Positions 39,701-53,600 of a DNA stretch of 64,000 bases are shown one piece after another (the first letter of the stretch is position 1; every line of letters begins with the position of its first letter). The stretch is from Monarcha castaneiventris obscurior (taxonomy: Eukaryota > Chordata > Aves > Passeriformes > Monarchidae), in assembly GCA_026261815.1 (NCBI GenBank), contig JAMPIT010000539.1, forward strand, positions 5,472,501 through 5,536,500, written 5' to 3'. A model generated the notes under the pieces. The model searched no databases. It had not been told where the DNA came from and saw only the letters and a program-made list of their open reading frames with translations. The position numbers were made by a program, and so were the translations under genes.

Positions 39701-42700
39701 AGTTTCTTTATTCTAGGCAGTCTGTGGTATCCACTATAAAATTATACAAGAAATCATATCTACAGATGAGCTGAAATACAGAGTCTCACAGTTTGATATT
39801 TCTCAAGTGTTGATTTTTTAGGAACAGCAATTTTAGAAAGAGATTTTTAATAACTTTGATATTTATTTAACATTTGGCTAATAAATAACAATCTTTTTTC
39901 ACGGAGATTAAAAATATTAAAAAATACTTCATTGTATTTTTCATACAAAATTTAGCTCAGAGTGCCAGACTCCATCATTTCTAATCTTTCCAAAGTGTGT
40001 AGTAAGGTTGTTCATTTAATTCTAGTGCACACGGTTAGCTTTAAGAGAAAAGTCTCAATGACTTTCAACAATTTATATCAGATTAGCCAAAACACACATT
40101 CTAAGTTTATGTACATCTTTGCCTCAAGCAACAAAGAGAGAAGATCATTCAAGAAATTACTTGATTTTAAGATTTCATATTGAATTGAAACTTTTAGCAC
40201 AGTAGCTGATGTAAGATTGGATAGGCACATATTCTGAATAAGATCTCAGGTAGAAAATAGGTATTTATGGGAGTTACAGCAATTGTCAAGTCTCTCAAGG
40301 AGTAGCTCAGCAGTGACATTTCCTTTCTCCTTCACACGTGCATCTCATTCACCTTGCTTATTCCTTAATTGAGTTCAGCTCTGACACATCAGAGTAGTTT
40401 GTGACAGTAACATAATTTAATTTTTCACGTATAAATGGTTCATCTGAAATCACTGGAGGACAACTGCATGCTCACATGGCTTTAAAACTAGAACTGGTCA
40501 CTCATTCTGGCACTCAGGACATCCCAAGAAACTGTCATTGAGTTAGGGAGATTTTCTTTAGTGATTTTGCTATCCCTTTGACATTCCTTTGACTGACAAT
40601 CATGGTAAAAAATGGGACACCAACATATATCAGTATATGTCAAAAATGTATTGTAAATGTATTGTACTGGCTAAGGGAAGGGAGCCAGTGATAAAATGAG
40701 CTGTTTATACGAATCCCAGGGAGACAGAAAAGAGAACATGGGGACAGCAGATGAAATTAGGAATGGTCATGAAAAGAAGAATTATGCAGGAAGAGAAGGG
40801 AAATTTCAGAACTAACAACTGATATTTTTTTCCCACCTGATTTCTTACTATTTTTTCCTCAAGAACATAAAGAATGAAGTATTAGTATGATTAAAAGGAG
40901 ATCTTTGCTATAAATGTTTGATCAACGTGCTATAAAAATACATAGTTTTGTGGAAGAAGAATAACGTGTCAGAACAAAAATTATATGGGTTAACTACGAG
41001 GATGAAACGGAAGACAAGGAAAGTGGGAAGTCTGACATTCATGAGAACAGTGAACTGCTCCTGAGTTCCCAGTCTTTGGTGGCAGCCAGGGTCAGAGCCA
41101 TGGTTTACTTCACCTGCATTTCAGATTCATGTGGCTGGTGAAGTTTCCCAGGTCTAGGGATTAAGAGTATTTCAGCATGTCTTTTCTGGGATTTCCCTAA
41201 TTTCTGCCACATCAACACATCTTCTACTTATCTCTCAGTCAGCACCAATTTCCACAGGATAAAAGTCTACTGATTGGAGTAAATTTTACATTTTTCCTTG
41301 TCTCAGATAAAGGTAATTCACTTTCTTCAGTGCCAAAATGATAATCCAAAATATTTATCTCCGAATGATTTACATTCCATTGTTATGGATGCTATTGATG
41401 ACAATGGTTTGTAGTACAGTACTGCTGATGTGGTGCCCAAAAATTAGGGCTCAGTTATGCTGTAACATGCACAAACACAGCAAGAGGGGCCCCGTACTGA
41501 AAGAGAAAACATCAATTTTAAGGCAGTCTTGAGACTTCATTAATGCAGGCAAGTGCCCTGAGATTCAGTGACAGGATGTATCTTACGAATGAAAAGCATA
41601 ATTTAAATAATAATATAACTAAAGGGCTAAAGTAAATATAACTAATTTAGGCTAAAGGAAGAGCCACACAAGACTTTTCTCTTTTGCAGCAAGAAAAGTT
41701 TCTCCCTGTGTCATTTCCATAAGTCTTACTGCAGCATTTTGAAGACTATTTTTCATCTTAGGCTTAATTCAAGGTGTTTTCTGAAAATATATACCACTAG
41801 AAAGACTATTTTGCATTTTATACCTTTTATTCTTCCAGAAGAGCTAATCAATGTTTATTATGAACCTTCTGAGTACACAAATAAACACAGAATTAGACTC
41901 CCATTTCATTGCCTCTCCTCTGGAGCACACATTTCTAAACTACCTAAAGACAGACTTGCAAGGATTTTTCTTTTTTCCATACCCAATGAGGCTTGTCAGG
42001 GTCTCCCTTTGATCATTTAGCTCTGCAATGGTGGCAAGTCACGCTCCCAGGAGCTGAGCTATGAGGACAGTGCCTTCACTCCCCCAGTCGTGACATTCTG
42101 CAGGGTCTTCTTGAAACACAACATGTGCACCCAGGAGGGGAACATGGAATTTCAGAGCCCAGCAAACTTCCAGATGAGCACAGCCACAGAGGGTCTATCA
42201 ATGTACAGGGAGGAGCAATGCAGCACTGACTGCAAAGAGCAGGGTGTCCCTCCCTGGAGGCAGAAAGGTGAGAGCAGTGCTCGTGTGCCACGTTCCCTGG
42301 GTGAGCTGAGGAGGCAGCTGCTGACCTGCACTGATGCAATCTCACCCCTGAATCCCAGGTTAGTTTTATTTACACAGCTGCACTGCCTGTTTCCTTCTTC
42401 CCTCCTCCCCGCCTTGCTCTTTTTTCTTCTTTTAATAGAGAAGAAATCTCGTTACTGAATTGTCAGGAGCATATCTGCTTGGGAGAATGTCTGCCTCCAA
42501 GTTCTTCATCTTTTCTCCTCTAATAGAATCAGTCTTACTGGGAAGGAATTAAATTTCTCCAGCAACTAGTGGTGTTTGAAACATCATCCAATTTTAATTA
42601 ATAATATACTACTGCTTTGTAGACAGACATAGTTTTGAGATGAAGATGCAGAGGGCTGCTAGTTTCCAAATAGTTGATTGGTTTCTTAGAACCCTGCTTG

Positions 42701-45700
42701 TCTCCAGAGTACCACAAACTGTAACAGATCTCCACTGAAATCTTTTACCAGAAATATAAATAACAACAATAATAAAAACCCTCCAAAACCCTAATAAAAA
42801 AAAAAAAAAAATTTAAAACAGCAAATCTAAGTGTATGCCAGTGATTTCTAACCTTGCTACAGGGAAAAATTAAAATATATTATGGTTATGATATGCGAGT
42901 CTTTGGTTCATTCATATTTGAATTCACAAAAATTGAGATTTAATTGATTATTTTTTTACCAGAGTATCCTGCTCACGGATAAAATACAAAAATTCATTTT
43001 AAAAATATTTGCAGGAAGGGAACTATAACTGTTCATCACCATGCAATAAGTTTCCAGTCATATTAATTACGTACCCAAGATAATCATATACTTCATGCAA
43101 CTTTTTGTTCAGTCAACAGTGTCTTGTAAGTAGCATATGTACTATAAAAACAGGCCCCAAGAGGACTTCTGTCAACTCAGATCCCTGTTTTTATGGAGAT
43201 TTATCAATATGAGCCCACTTCAGCTCTAGGCACAGAACATGGAAAATCCCTCTATATTGCAAGGGCTTTGGGGTTATAAAGTCAAGCACACATGGGTTAG
43301 GAAATGCTGTCCCCAAAGTGGCCAGCATAACCTCATTTTGACCTTCTTTTGCTTGGTTATTCAGAAACAACAGTGCTGAGGGCCAAAGAAAAGCCCATGA
43401 GGACGTGAAGGCTCCTGGATTCGCTCTAAGGTTTGAGCAAGGCACAGTAAATAAAGTCTACAGAGATCTAGCTCAGGGTGGCCTGGGACATGGCATCCAG
43501 CCTGCTGGAGGCTCCTGCCAAGCCTTTTCCCCAGAGCAGAGGAGGCTGCTGAGGAGTGAGCATTGCTCAATTAAGCACAAAGGCTTCTCCTTGCCCCTGC
43601 CCTGGCTCAGGCCGCGCTGGAGCCTCTGGAGGCCGGGCAGCGCAGATGGGGACATCAGCAGATGACCTCCCCTCTGCCCAAAGGCACAGCGAGGGACACG
43701 GGCAGCCTCCAGCATGGCAGGGACTCAGCTGCCACAGCTCAGCTCCCTGCCAGAGCACGGATGCCACAAGAGACTGCATTTGGCAGACGCTGCTCACAGG
43801 GAAAGGTGGCCAAGGAGTAACCAAGCATGGAAGTTGCTACACCGGGGATGTGAAGTGTGACACAAGACAGAGCTGAGTGCCAGGATCTTGATCCAGCATC
43901 AAAACAACTCATTGTGAATTATCCTGAAGTTTGTGATCAGATTCCTCATAATTCATGCTTAAACTCTGGGTTTTCTACTCCCTATTCTCCATTCTCAGCT
44001 TCCTGCCTTATTCTGTTCTAGTTTCTCTATCCAGCCTGCCTGATTCTCTGATCTGTGGTTTTTAGGTACAGCTATTCTCTCTCACCAGCTTTCAGCTTTA
44101 CTATCTGCCACATAACCAAGTCTCTTTCCATTATTTTCTCCCACTGACACCTCATTTCACATTACATAAAGCAGGGGAACCATGTCCCCTGCTCCTGGTT
44201 CGTTGGGCTGGAACAAGGTCTGTGTAGTCTGCTTGAACACTAGTATGTACCAATTTTATTTTCCCCACTAGAGTCATAATTCAACAAAATTAAACATTTT
44301 TTTTCTCTAATGAAGACAGGAAAAGGTACTTCTCAACCATCAGAGGAACACTTTAGCTAAGTTTCTAGTGCCTTCTTAAATATATAGTCCTAGCCTTTCT
44401 CAATCTATATGTTCAAGGAGGAGAAAACATATTTTCTACTAAATTCATTCCCTGAAATAGCTGAATCATTCTGGTTGACACAGATAAAATACAGCCTTGG
44501 GCAGATACCTGACAATGCAACTTTCATACTGAGTGACAAGTTTAAAAAAGGTAAGAAATGCTGATAGCAAGCTCTTGTGATGGGATGCATTGGACAGAGA
44601 CACATATGAGCTTTACTAACAATATTAACAGACTACCCCAACAGAATTATTTATTGCAGAGCAGAACCTTTTTCAGATATCAGCAACTTATCAAGACTGG
44701 CCTCTACCTAAGTATCCATCAGCCCTAAGACTACAGAGCCAACATAACCTCAGCCCTAGGTCTGTACGGGCAGTTCTCTCCATAAAGGCAGTGATAAAAC
44801 CACAAAGTACTTCTATTTCCCAAGTACCTTACCTTATGATATTTTCCTTATAACATCTCTTATAATTATCAACTACTCATTTCAAAACTACCTAAGGGCA
44901 AGTACAAATGGAAAAACAAAGAAGAAATATATGCTGACTTTGATGTTGTTGTCCCTCTGGTTCCCACTATTTTGGAGGAAAACATCTTTGAAAACTAAGC
45001 AGAGAGAAAGAATGAGAGAGGCACACATAGAGGAAAGCTCATATTCTAAAGAAGCCAGAAGGCACCAGATAAAAGCTGATAAAAAGTAGGTCAGCTAATG
45101 ATTCACAGAATCCAGTACTCACAGAACCCTGCTAACAACAGCAGGGAAGATGCAAATGCAGAAGATAATGTCAAGTTCTTCAATATAGAGGAAATGGATA
45201 TAATGGAGACAATTGGCTCTGCCCACATCTGGATATGGAAACTGCAGATGTTGAGAACAGAGCTCCACTGATGATAATCTTTATTTAGCATCCATTGGAA
45301 ACTCAAAAGTCTACACCTGAACACTCACCTTTTCTTGGTGCTGAGACTGGTGATGTGAGGTTCATGAATACTCATATTTTCTACTGAAGGGTTTTTTATT
45401 TTATTCACTCTACCCCTTTTTCTTTCCCTGGCATCAGTCAGGGCAGTAAAAGTGGGGCAAACCTCTCAAAAGTAAAAACTGGCTACATCAGCTTTAGCAA
45501 TAACGAATCTCAGATATCTGTTGGATGGCTTATCAATCTGATATGACAAACATTCACCCAGTGGTGGAAACAACTTCTTTAAAAGTTAGTCAATGCAGAA
45601 AACAAAGGACAGGGAGGAAGGTAACTCATTAGGCAAAGATCCATTTTGTGTTTGTAGGCACCCTCAAAACTGCTGACAAAGTCTTCCACAGGGGAAAAGC

Positions 45701-47917
45701 ATGCTCATTTATAAATGAAGCCTCTCACAGTCTGATTCTGCAATGAGCTTATTAAGAAGCTTGAGTTACCTAAGAGCAATACAGAAATTTCAGTGTAGGA
45801 TTCCAGTTTTAGGAAGTGAAATCTCGTCAGCATAAACAAAGGTGGCCTGAAAGTACAGAATTCCTCACATTTTCCAGGCAGCACCGCTGACACACAAGCT
45901 CCTGGATATTTTCCTCCTTTACCCTTTGAGACTGCATAATAAGCCTGTGACAACTGCAGCAGCTGCTTAGAAGCAGAAGTGGAGTAATTTATTTTAGTTA
46001 TGTTTTAATGTCTTTTGTCAGCCTGGAAGCAGGGCAGCCAGCTCCCTGTGCCCTGCTGGCCCTGCCCAGCCCTCAGGCAGGGGCTCCCTGGACCATGGGC
46101 TGGGATCTTCTGCAGCAGCATCGATTGCACCTCTCCTTTGGCACAGAAAATGGAGCCCGTGACATTTATTGCTGTAACAGCCCTTCTGTGCCAGATCAGT
46201 CACTCCATTTTTTTGACAGAGTGTATATTTATGTGAATTACAACCAGCTCTCAAGGAATAAAGAGGTTTCATCCGAAAACCCGCTAACATTTATTTGAAA
46301 TTCCAGGATACCAAGCCCTAATCAACTCTGGGTCAGAGGCTTTGTCTTTTGTGAAGTGACATGAGTTGACATCAGCTGAAAAGTTGGCCCATTATCTCAG
46401 AGGTCAACGTTCCTAAAATAATTGTCATGTTTCAAAAAAAAGTGAATTTATGGTCAATTTTTTTGACAGATTCTATAAACAAAAATAAAAGCCCTAAAAT
46501 AGAGCTAAGACCTGGTTGGTTTATATAATAAAATCCAGGATCTGAATCTCTAACAGCTTTAAAAAAATCTTCTCAAAAAGGTTGTTAACAAAATATATAT
46601 TAAAATTTTAATGTTAATCCTGCTGAAATTGTATTCAGAAGATAAAAGGAGTACTTTAAAACCTACATTTTCATTTTTCCTTTTGAATTATTTACACACA
46701 AACAACCAACTTACTTTTTTAAAGGAACAAAAGTCCTGAAAAGAAAAAAAAATAATTAAATATTTTGTTCTTATCATGCAAGAATATTTTAATTGATTCC
46801 CCTCAATTGTTTAAATTTATTTAGTAAAAAATATATATTTTTTTAATTGTTCATTCCAATTCAGGATAAAGAATATTACAAAATTTATTGGGAAATGAAA
46901 AATTAATTTTGTGCCAAGATCTATTTAACTTAAGGTTACTGAGATATTCTTTTTGAATACTTATTCCTTGAGAATTCACTGGGCCAGATTAATTCTTATT
47001 TATTAATCGACACTGATTTCACTGTGCAATTTTCAAAGGATGATTTGATTTTAATTTCCTTAAAATGTCTGCGTATTCCATTAATATTTCTCAGCACTTA
47101 GATTAAGTCTATTTGCTTAAAAATGGCTACCCAAAAAGAGGAGGCCAAAACCTCAAACATCTGGCAAAACCTACTTTTTTTTCCTACATAGAGAAAAGAT
47201 ACTTCCGTTCAGATTTCTGTATTCAAAGCAAATCACAATCTAACCTTTGCTTAGTATGTTATTAAAATAAAGACTAAAATGGAATATATTGATGCATTTT
47301 TTTAATCAGTACAACTTTTTTATTTTGATTAGGAGACATTTTAGCTGAAAGAATGTGTTATATTTTCTTCTCTCAACCAGGGATACTCTTTTCTCAAAAC
47401 CCTTTTCGAACAGCTGAGAGTGAGATCCCTGTGCCATGAGCAGTAAGGCTTTCCTACACATCAGCACAACCTTCGGGCATCTCATTCTGCTCAGAAATCT
47501 GTAAGACACATCCACGGGCCCCTCAGTCTCAGCAAGTGAGGCTGCACATCCTTCCTAGGAGCCCTTCCTGACCCGGATTTGCTGGGCCACTGTCACATCT
47601 GGGTTTGCTGGCAGCTGGAGGGCAGAGGCACACCCTGCTCCCCTCTGCCACTGGTGCCAAAGCCAGCAGGGAGCTGCCAGCCCCCGCAGCACTCCGAGGA
47701 TGCTGTGATGGTTGACCTCTAACCTGGCCCTGCCAGGAGGGTGTTGCTGTCTCCAGGGTACCAGTGCTGACTGACACACAGGACAGGCATCAGTGTCTGG
47801 CCAGGAGATCTCATTGCCATGGCCAAGCAATGTACCAAAGGCCAGGATATTTTAGAAATTAACCTGCTGGAAAAGCCTCAGAAATTGCTGTGGCCATTAC
47901 ATATCGAGTTTGTCATC

Positions 47918-47957
47918 CTGTGACAGTTCATTAGCTGGGCTAATTGCGCTGTGTCAG
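47918..47957. promoter_or_regulatory. Candidate enhancer core: paired homeodomain sites flanked by TGACA motifs
   Basis: ATTAGC-TGG-GCTAAT (47930-47944) is an exact inverted pair of homeodomain-type TAAT/ATTA sites. It is flanked on the left by CTGTGACAG (47918-47926) and on the right by CTGTGTCAG (47949-47957), giving a nearly symmetric 40-bp cluster. TGACAG and the TGACA core are the known recognition sequences of TALE homeodomain factors (MEIS, PREP, TGIF), which bind with other homeodomain proteins. The arrangement is seen directly; enhancer function is inferred. Confidence 0.35.
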
Positions 47958-50609
47958 CTAAGGCAGGTGGCCAGGTCCCCTTTCCTCCCTCACCTGAAAG
48001 AGAGCAGCCTCTGCTCCGAGGGATGGATGCTGCAGATGGGGAGAAAGCAAATGCTCAGCAAAGCTCCATGGCTCCCTCCCTCCCTCCCTGACAGTTCACA
48101 GGGCTACATCATTGCTTCGTGCACACTTCAAGGGCTTATTCCCTTACAGTGAACAGGGCTCTACCTTTTAAAGTTGCAAAGGTGATAGTGCTGTTTTCTG
48201 CATGCCCAAGAAACATTAAGGGTTTTGTAATGATCCTTCTTAACATAAAAACAAAGAAATAAAAACCACACCCTTTCTAGTCCAAGTACACCAATAAGAA
48301 ATCTGAATTTAGATTTGTTAACAAGTGAACAGTCAAGGTAGAGTCTGCATAAGCATGCACAGCTCCCCACTACTGTTCAGATGTTTCATCTAGGTTATAG
48401 TGAGTTACTTTGATCTGGATATTTCTGTTGCACTAAATCCCTGATCTGAACTGTTAATTGTGTTAATTTAAGAGTTGTTGATAGATACACAGAAATCTCA
48501 CAGAAAATTTCTCTTTGTTTGATGGTTTAATTTCTCAGGATTACAGCCTCAGAAAATCAGACTGATAGTTATATCCATCTGCTGGTTTTACTATGCTGCT
48601 GTAGCACTATCACAGAAATATAATGCTATGAAGTCCCTTTGATTCACACCTACTTTGCAGTTCCTTTACAAATATATGCATTCTTTCATGCCTTCGTATG
48701 GCAGATGATACTTCAATTTAAATCCAGTGTAAGCATTTGACAAAAGTGTTGATTGCCCAAACTAAAATTCAGATAATGATGTGACATCAGCTTCATTCGT
48801 ACTTCATCCTTGAGAGGAAAAACAACAAAAATATGTATTTTTACATGTGTGTTTTTTACTGATACTGTGTATTTGTCACAAACTTTTACTTTATAGAAGA
48901 GGACAGAAGCAGAACTGAAAAGAACGACAGATGCTCTAAGTCATATGTTCATCTTTCCTTGCCTCTGCTTCTACAACTTGAAAATCCATTCAGTACAAGA
49001 AACAACAGAGTAAAAAGGAAGAGACTCCTGAGCAGTACTGAGTCTCAGGATCAAAGTAAAAACAGAGGCTGAATGCACAAAATGTGCCAGTCTCCATCTA
49101 TTTGGTAAGCAAACAAAAATTAACACCCAATAGCCCTGCTTCAGAAAAATACTAATACTTATGATCCTGCTAGTTCCATCTTTAAAATGAAACAGCAGTT
49201 ATTGAATTAGACAGCAAAAAGATAAAAAAGCCCTGCAGAAGCAGATATAGGAATAGGAAGTAATAAAACAGCATTAAAATACTTGAAAATGTATTCTTTG
49301 GCAGTTTAAAACATGGCTCATCCACAAGAAGGCAACAGCTAAATACTGTTTGTGCTTTCAAAAAATCAAATTTGCACAGTTTTCACTAAACTGTTGCAGC
49401 ATGTACCGGGAAAAAAGCTCTGGTCTTCTCTGGATGTACCTTGGAGCTACTGCAGAATGATTAATAGATAATATTAGCACAGTTATTGGCCTAGATCTAC
49501 AAAACACTATGCAATTCCTAATATGTGATAAGCGTAACCAATTTGTGTTACATTCAAATACACTCAGAGAACCAGGGAGTTCTCAGCATCTTATTGGAAA
49601 AATCATGCAAGTGTTACAGAAACAAGTCCAGAAAATTGGACAGTAAAACAGATGCTTTTGGTTGAACTATATCAAAAATTGTCTGCAAAATAAGACCCAG
49701 AACCCACCTGTGTAGGTGACCTGTAACTATAGAAGACTTAAAAAAATATCTATTATCCATTTAATTCAGCATGTTAATAAGGGAACTTAGAGACTTTAGG
49801 TATCAAGTATAAATACTAGGAATTATGCACTCTGTACGTTTGGGGAAGAGAGGGTTTATTGGCTTTTTTTTAACAGTGCCAACAGAAAGCATGGCACTAT
49901 TACATTAACAATCAGTAAGGATGCAGGTTTCCTTTCTCTTTATTCAAGGTCAGTGCTCTAACCTTCATTTTTCCATACACTTTTAACCTTTGAACTTTTC
50001 AACAAAACTGCAAGCAAGCTGAAAATACAATGTCCTTATTAGAAGAAGTAGGTCAACATCAAGTGCGTACAAATACGTACAATCTGTGATCCTCCTGATT
50101 CACACCCCTACTTGAGAGTTTAGATCATGGAATAATCACTAATCCAATGTCAAGAGATTAAACAAATGGGATTTGCAGAGCCATTCCCTCATGCATCAAA
50201 CATTCCCCCATGCATCAAACCATTAAACCATTGTCACATATGTTGCTTTCTCAGGTATAAATGGAAATAATATATCGCAACAAATGCAAATGTGAATTGT
50301 CTTATGGAACTTGATTAGTCTTCATCACAAGTAAAAGAAAAATTCCACTGTCCTCCACTGGAGCAAGATCAAGCTGCTGATGGGACAGTACAACTGCAGA
50401 ACAAAAGGGATCAAATAAGCCCTGGAGCTTCTCCTGTAATCATTCCAGAGGGGAAAAGAATAAATTCCCCAGTTCTTTTCTCTTGCCACATGGAACTTGG
50501 AATATTGCATATTCTGGGGCAGCTGTAAGGTAGCATGAGCAGGAGTAACTCATACCCCAGACTTTCTGGGATTCAGCAGTGGGCAACAGACAAATTATAC
50601 CATTGTGTG

Positions 50610-50684
50610 TTCATGGCAGAGGAGCTGATCTAGATGACTTTTAAGGTCCCTTCCAACCAAAAGTAGTCTTTAATTCTATGATTC
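50610..50684 (+). mobile_element. CR1 LINE 3'-terminal fragment
   Basis: TAGATGACTTTTAAGGTCCC followed by TTCCAACC and then ATTCTATGATTC is the extreme 3' end of an avian CR1 element, including the short ATTCTATG terminal repeat that CR1 uses instead of a poly-A tail. Only about 75 bp remain. Orientation is sense on the plus strand, opposite to the other CR1 piece. Confidence 0.85.
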
Positions 50685-53600
50685 ATGTTATTATCAAAGC
50701 TTTTCCAGCCAGCATTACGGACTAAAGTGCTCTGTGCAGTCCTTGGAGAAAGCAGAAGGTTCCTCATTTTGCCCAGGTCCAGTATTTGCATCTCAATAGT
50801 GTTGTACTTGGCATTTAGATATAATTTTGTACATTGAAGTCTGAAGCATTAAGCCATTTTTATTCTGGTTCTTTCCATTTTTTATTTTTTTAATTGTCAG
50901 ACCAGGCAGCATTCACAAACTGTATTTAGAGGAACAGCTAGAGCCAGCTTTCCACAGTGGCACTGGTTTTGACCTGCTCTGTTGGTGCTGCTACATCAAA
51001 GAACCACACACTTCCATTGAGTTCTGGACTCCTGAGTGCTGGGGGAAAGCACAGTGCTTGAAATCAGGCAGGTATTGCTTCCAGCTGAACACTTTGGTGT
51101 GAGGCTAGCCCTGAAAGCAGCACAGTGCTGACCTAAAATTGCCTGGCTTCAGCTTCCTGGTCCCTCATGCAGTCCATCCTTTTCATTCTTTACAGTGTGA
51201 ATTCCTTAAATTATTTGGAGACACATGGCTTCAGCTCCTATTCATATTTTCACAGTCAGCCACTTTTCATTCTGGTAACCTTGCCAAAAGCAGATTTTGT
51301 CAGGTGAAGTAATTTCCATCACATTAGAGAGATTATCTTAGCTGATGTGAGCTGTACACAAGAGGCTCAAACAGGCACTAGTAGGCTTGTCTGACAAATG
51401 TAGGCTTAAATTCTTTCCTTCAGCTGGGTACAGGAGCAAGAGACTTCCAGCTACTCACAGAACAGGCAATGAGGCAATCAATTAAATCAAACACAGGTTG
51501 GGGCAAAATAAAGACACTGAAAGGTTAATTTTTTAATTTTTTTTTTTTTTTTTTTTTGCTATCTGATGTATAAATCAAGCTCTCAGAGAGGGAATTTTTA
51601 TTGTTTAAGGGCTTATAAAAAGGTGTTGTATAATTGACTGGCTTTCAGTGGCAACAATGTCAGCAGACACAGCCTCTCTCATTTGAAAATGCAAACATTC
51701 TCTTGAACAACACCTCTAAAGGCAACGTCACCAAACACCAAACAGCAATAAAATAAGGATAAAAACCTCACCACTGCCTCTACTTATTCTCTTCCAGCCT
51801 CTTCCCAGGTTTCAAAATATCAAAGAATAGAAATATACAATATCTGACTTTAGTGTTGCTCTGTCTTTCAGCCTAAACAATATGAATCAGGACATTTATT
51901 TTGAAAGCACTATTCCTAGACTGTGCCAGTATGTTCTGTCTATTGATCTCATTTGAAAACATGAAGTGTCCTAAAGTATTCTGACATCAGTAATAAAAAT
52001 GCACCATGTGGGCAATAATATATGAAACCACATAAAAACACCTCGCTTTCAGTCTTGATTTTACAGGAATTTCAACCTAATATCCAGTTACAATTAAACC
52101 TTGCTCATTTTACAACCCTGGCTGTCAAAACATGCTAAATTTGCCATTTCATAAGGTTCTGAAATTAATCCAGGTGAGACTCAGTAGTCAAATTGGTTTT
52201 GCATTGTGATTTTATGCTCATGCAATCTCCAAACTCATCAGAATTCAGTGTCCTTGAAATTCATTGTGCTGAAATCAAAGTTGGGGGAATGCAGAATCAC
52301 CTTAGAGTTTTGCACAGCTCTCTGCTTTGCATATATTTTTTTATAGACCCAAGTAAGCTACAAGTTTTGATGTTGTACACAAAATTACTTTAGCCAATAT
52401 TACAAAAAGAAAATAAAAGAAAGAGTGGATAGTTTTTTTCCTTCTGTTTGCTTATGTTCATCTGTGATCATTTCAGCTTGGACAAGTGATCTACAAGGAA
52501 GCAAATCCAGTTCCTAGATAGTGCTACAGGAGGCTTATGGGTTTAACAACTCACATGTGACAATCTTCTGTGGGTAGCTGACTCCTGTCAGCTTCTTCTG
52601 TCAGTTCCAAAGCTACCATGTGGTGACCTGGTGGAGAAATTGGCTGACCCCATGTGGAGACAGCCCAAGGCTGAATCTTGGCGTGTGTCTGTACTGCCTT
52701 CTGGGAAATGGCCATTACTGGCATTGTCCAGCTGGCATGGGAGATTCCATGGGCTGGATGCTCACCTGAGGTCGGTATTTTGCCCTGGACAGGAGTCTGA
52801 TGTTTCTTCCAGTCCCATCATTACAATCAGACCTCTCTGCTCAAGCACTGTGTGCAGCTGATGCCTGGAAATTAAGCTGCTCGTTCTAAATATTTCAATG
52901 TCTAAGGCATCCTTTTGCCCTATTCTAGAGAGTCTGCTTGCCATCAGCCACAAGGAAAAAGCTGTCTGATCAGGTACACAGAGTGATAAAGGGAAAAGGA
53001 CACCTCTACTTTCTTAACTTTCATACCTGAGGCAGGAGTTGATGAGTAGGACATTTTGCTTTGGGGTCTTTGGTAAGTAACTGTCTCCGTAAACAAAAAA
53101 ATTGAAACCCATATATGCAACTCCTGGTGTAGCCCACTGAAAAACTATCCATAAAAGTCCTTTGGCACAAAAATAAAAAAGTTACTTTATTTCTTTAAAT
53201 TTAATATTTTTTAAAAAAATCACTTTCATATCCTAACATAGCTACTACGTAGTTTCAACTTTGCTTTGCTAAATCCACCTAAGGGGGCAGTTGTGTCACA
53301 ATCAAAACAATACACTGTGGACACATATTTTTGTGGTTTCATGGCACTTCAGTTTTTATCTTCTATCCCATTTTAAGTTTTCCTTTTCATTTTCTGAATT
53401 CAGAGCAGCTGATGCAGCTACTTAATTCTTTCCTATGCATCTATTCCATAGGGATTGGTAGGGCATATAAGCAATCAGCTATGCTACTTATGAGTGGTTA
53501 TTTCTTATTTGGAAGAGGTTTCTACCCAGAATTTATTCCAAGCCATTTGTCATGCACTTGCACTCATGATTATGTAATTGCAGTATGATAATGCATTATT

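Larger units (their letters stand above)
31392..50609. other. Long AT-rich stretch with GC-rich islets, no gene recognised
   Basis: This 19-kb span has no recognisable exon, RNA gene or transposon. Locally GC-richer islets occur at about 42.0-42.4, 43.4-43.9 and 47.5-48.1 kb; short overlapping frames there are on both strands and resemble no family. A palindrome (36715-36730) and a clustered homeodomain-type motif group (47918-47957) are listed separately. A poly-A run occurs near 42797-42812 and a poly-T run near 39150. Confidence 0.5.

Noticed and set aside
42076..42458. Opposed frames of 89 and 122 codons
   Set aside because: Open on both strands because of local GC content; no domain, no splice context.
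43473..43876. Possible processed pseudogene or exon in the 43.5-kb GC-rich islet
   Set aside because: No family resemblance, poly-A tail, target duplication or splice-bounded open exon could be found.
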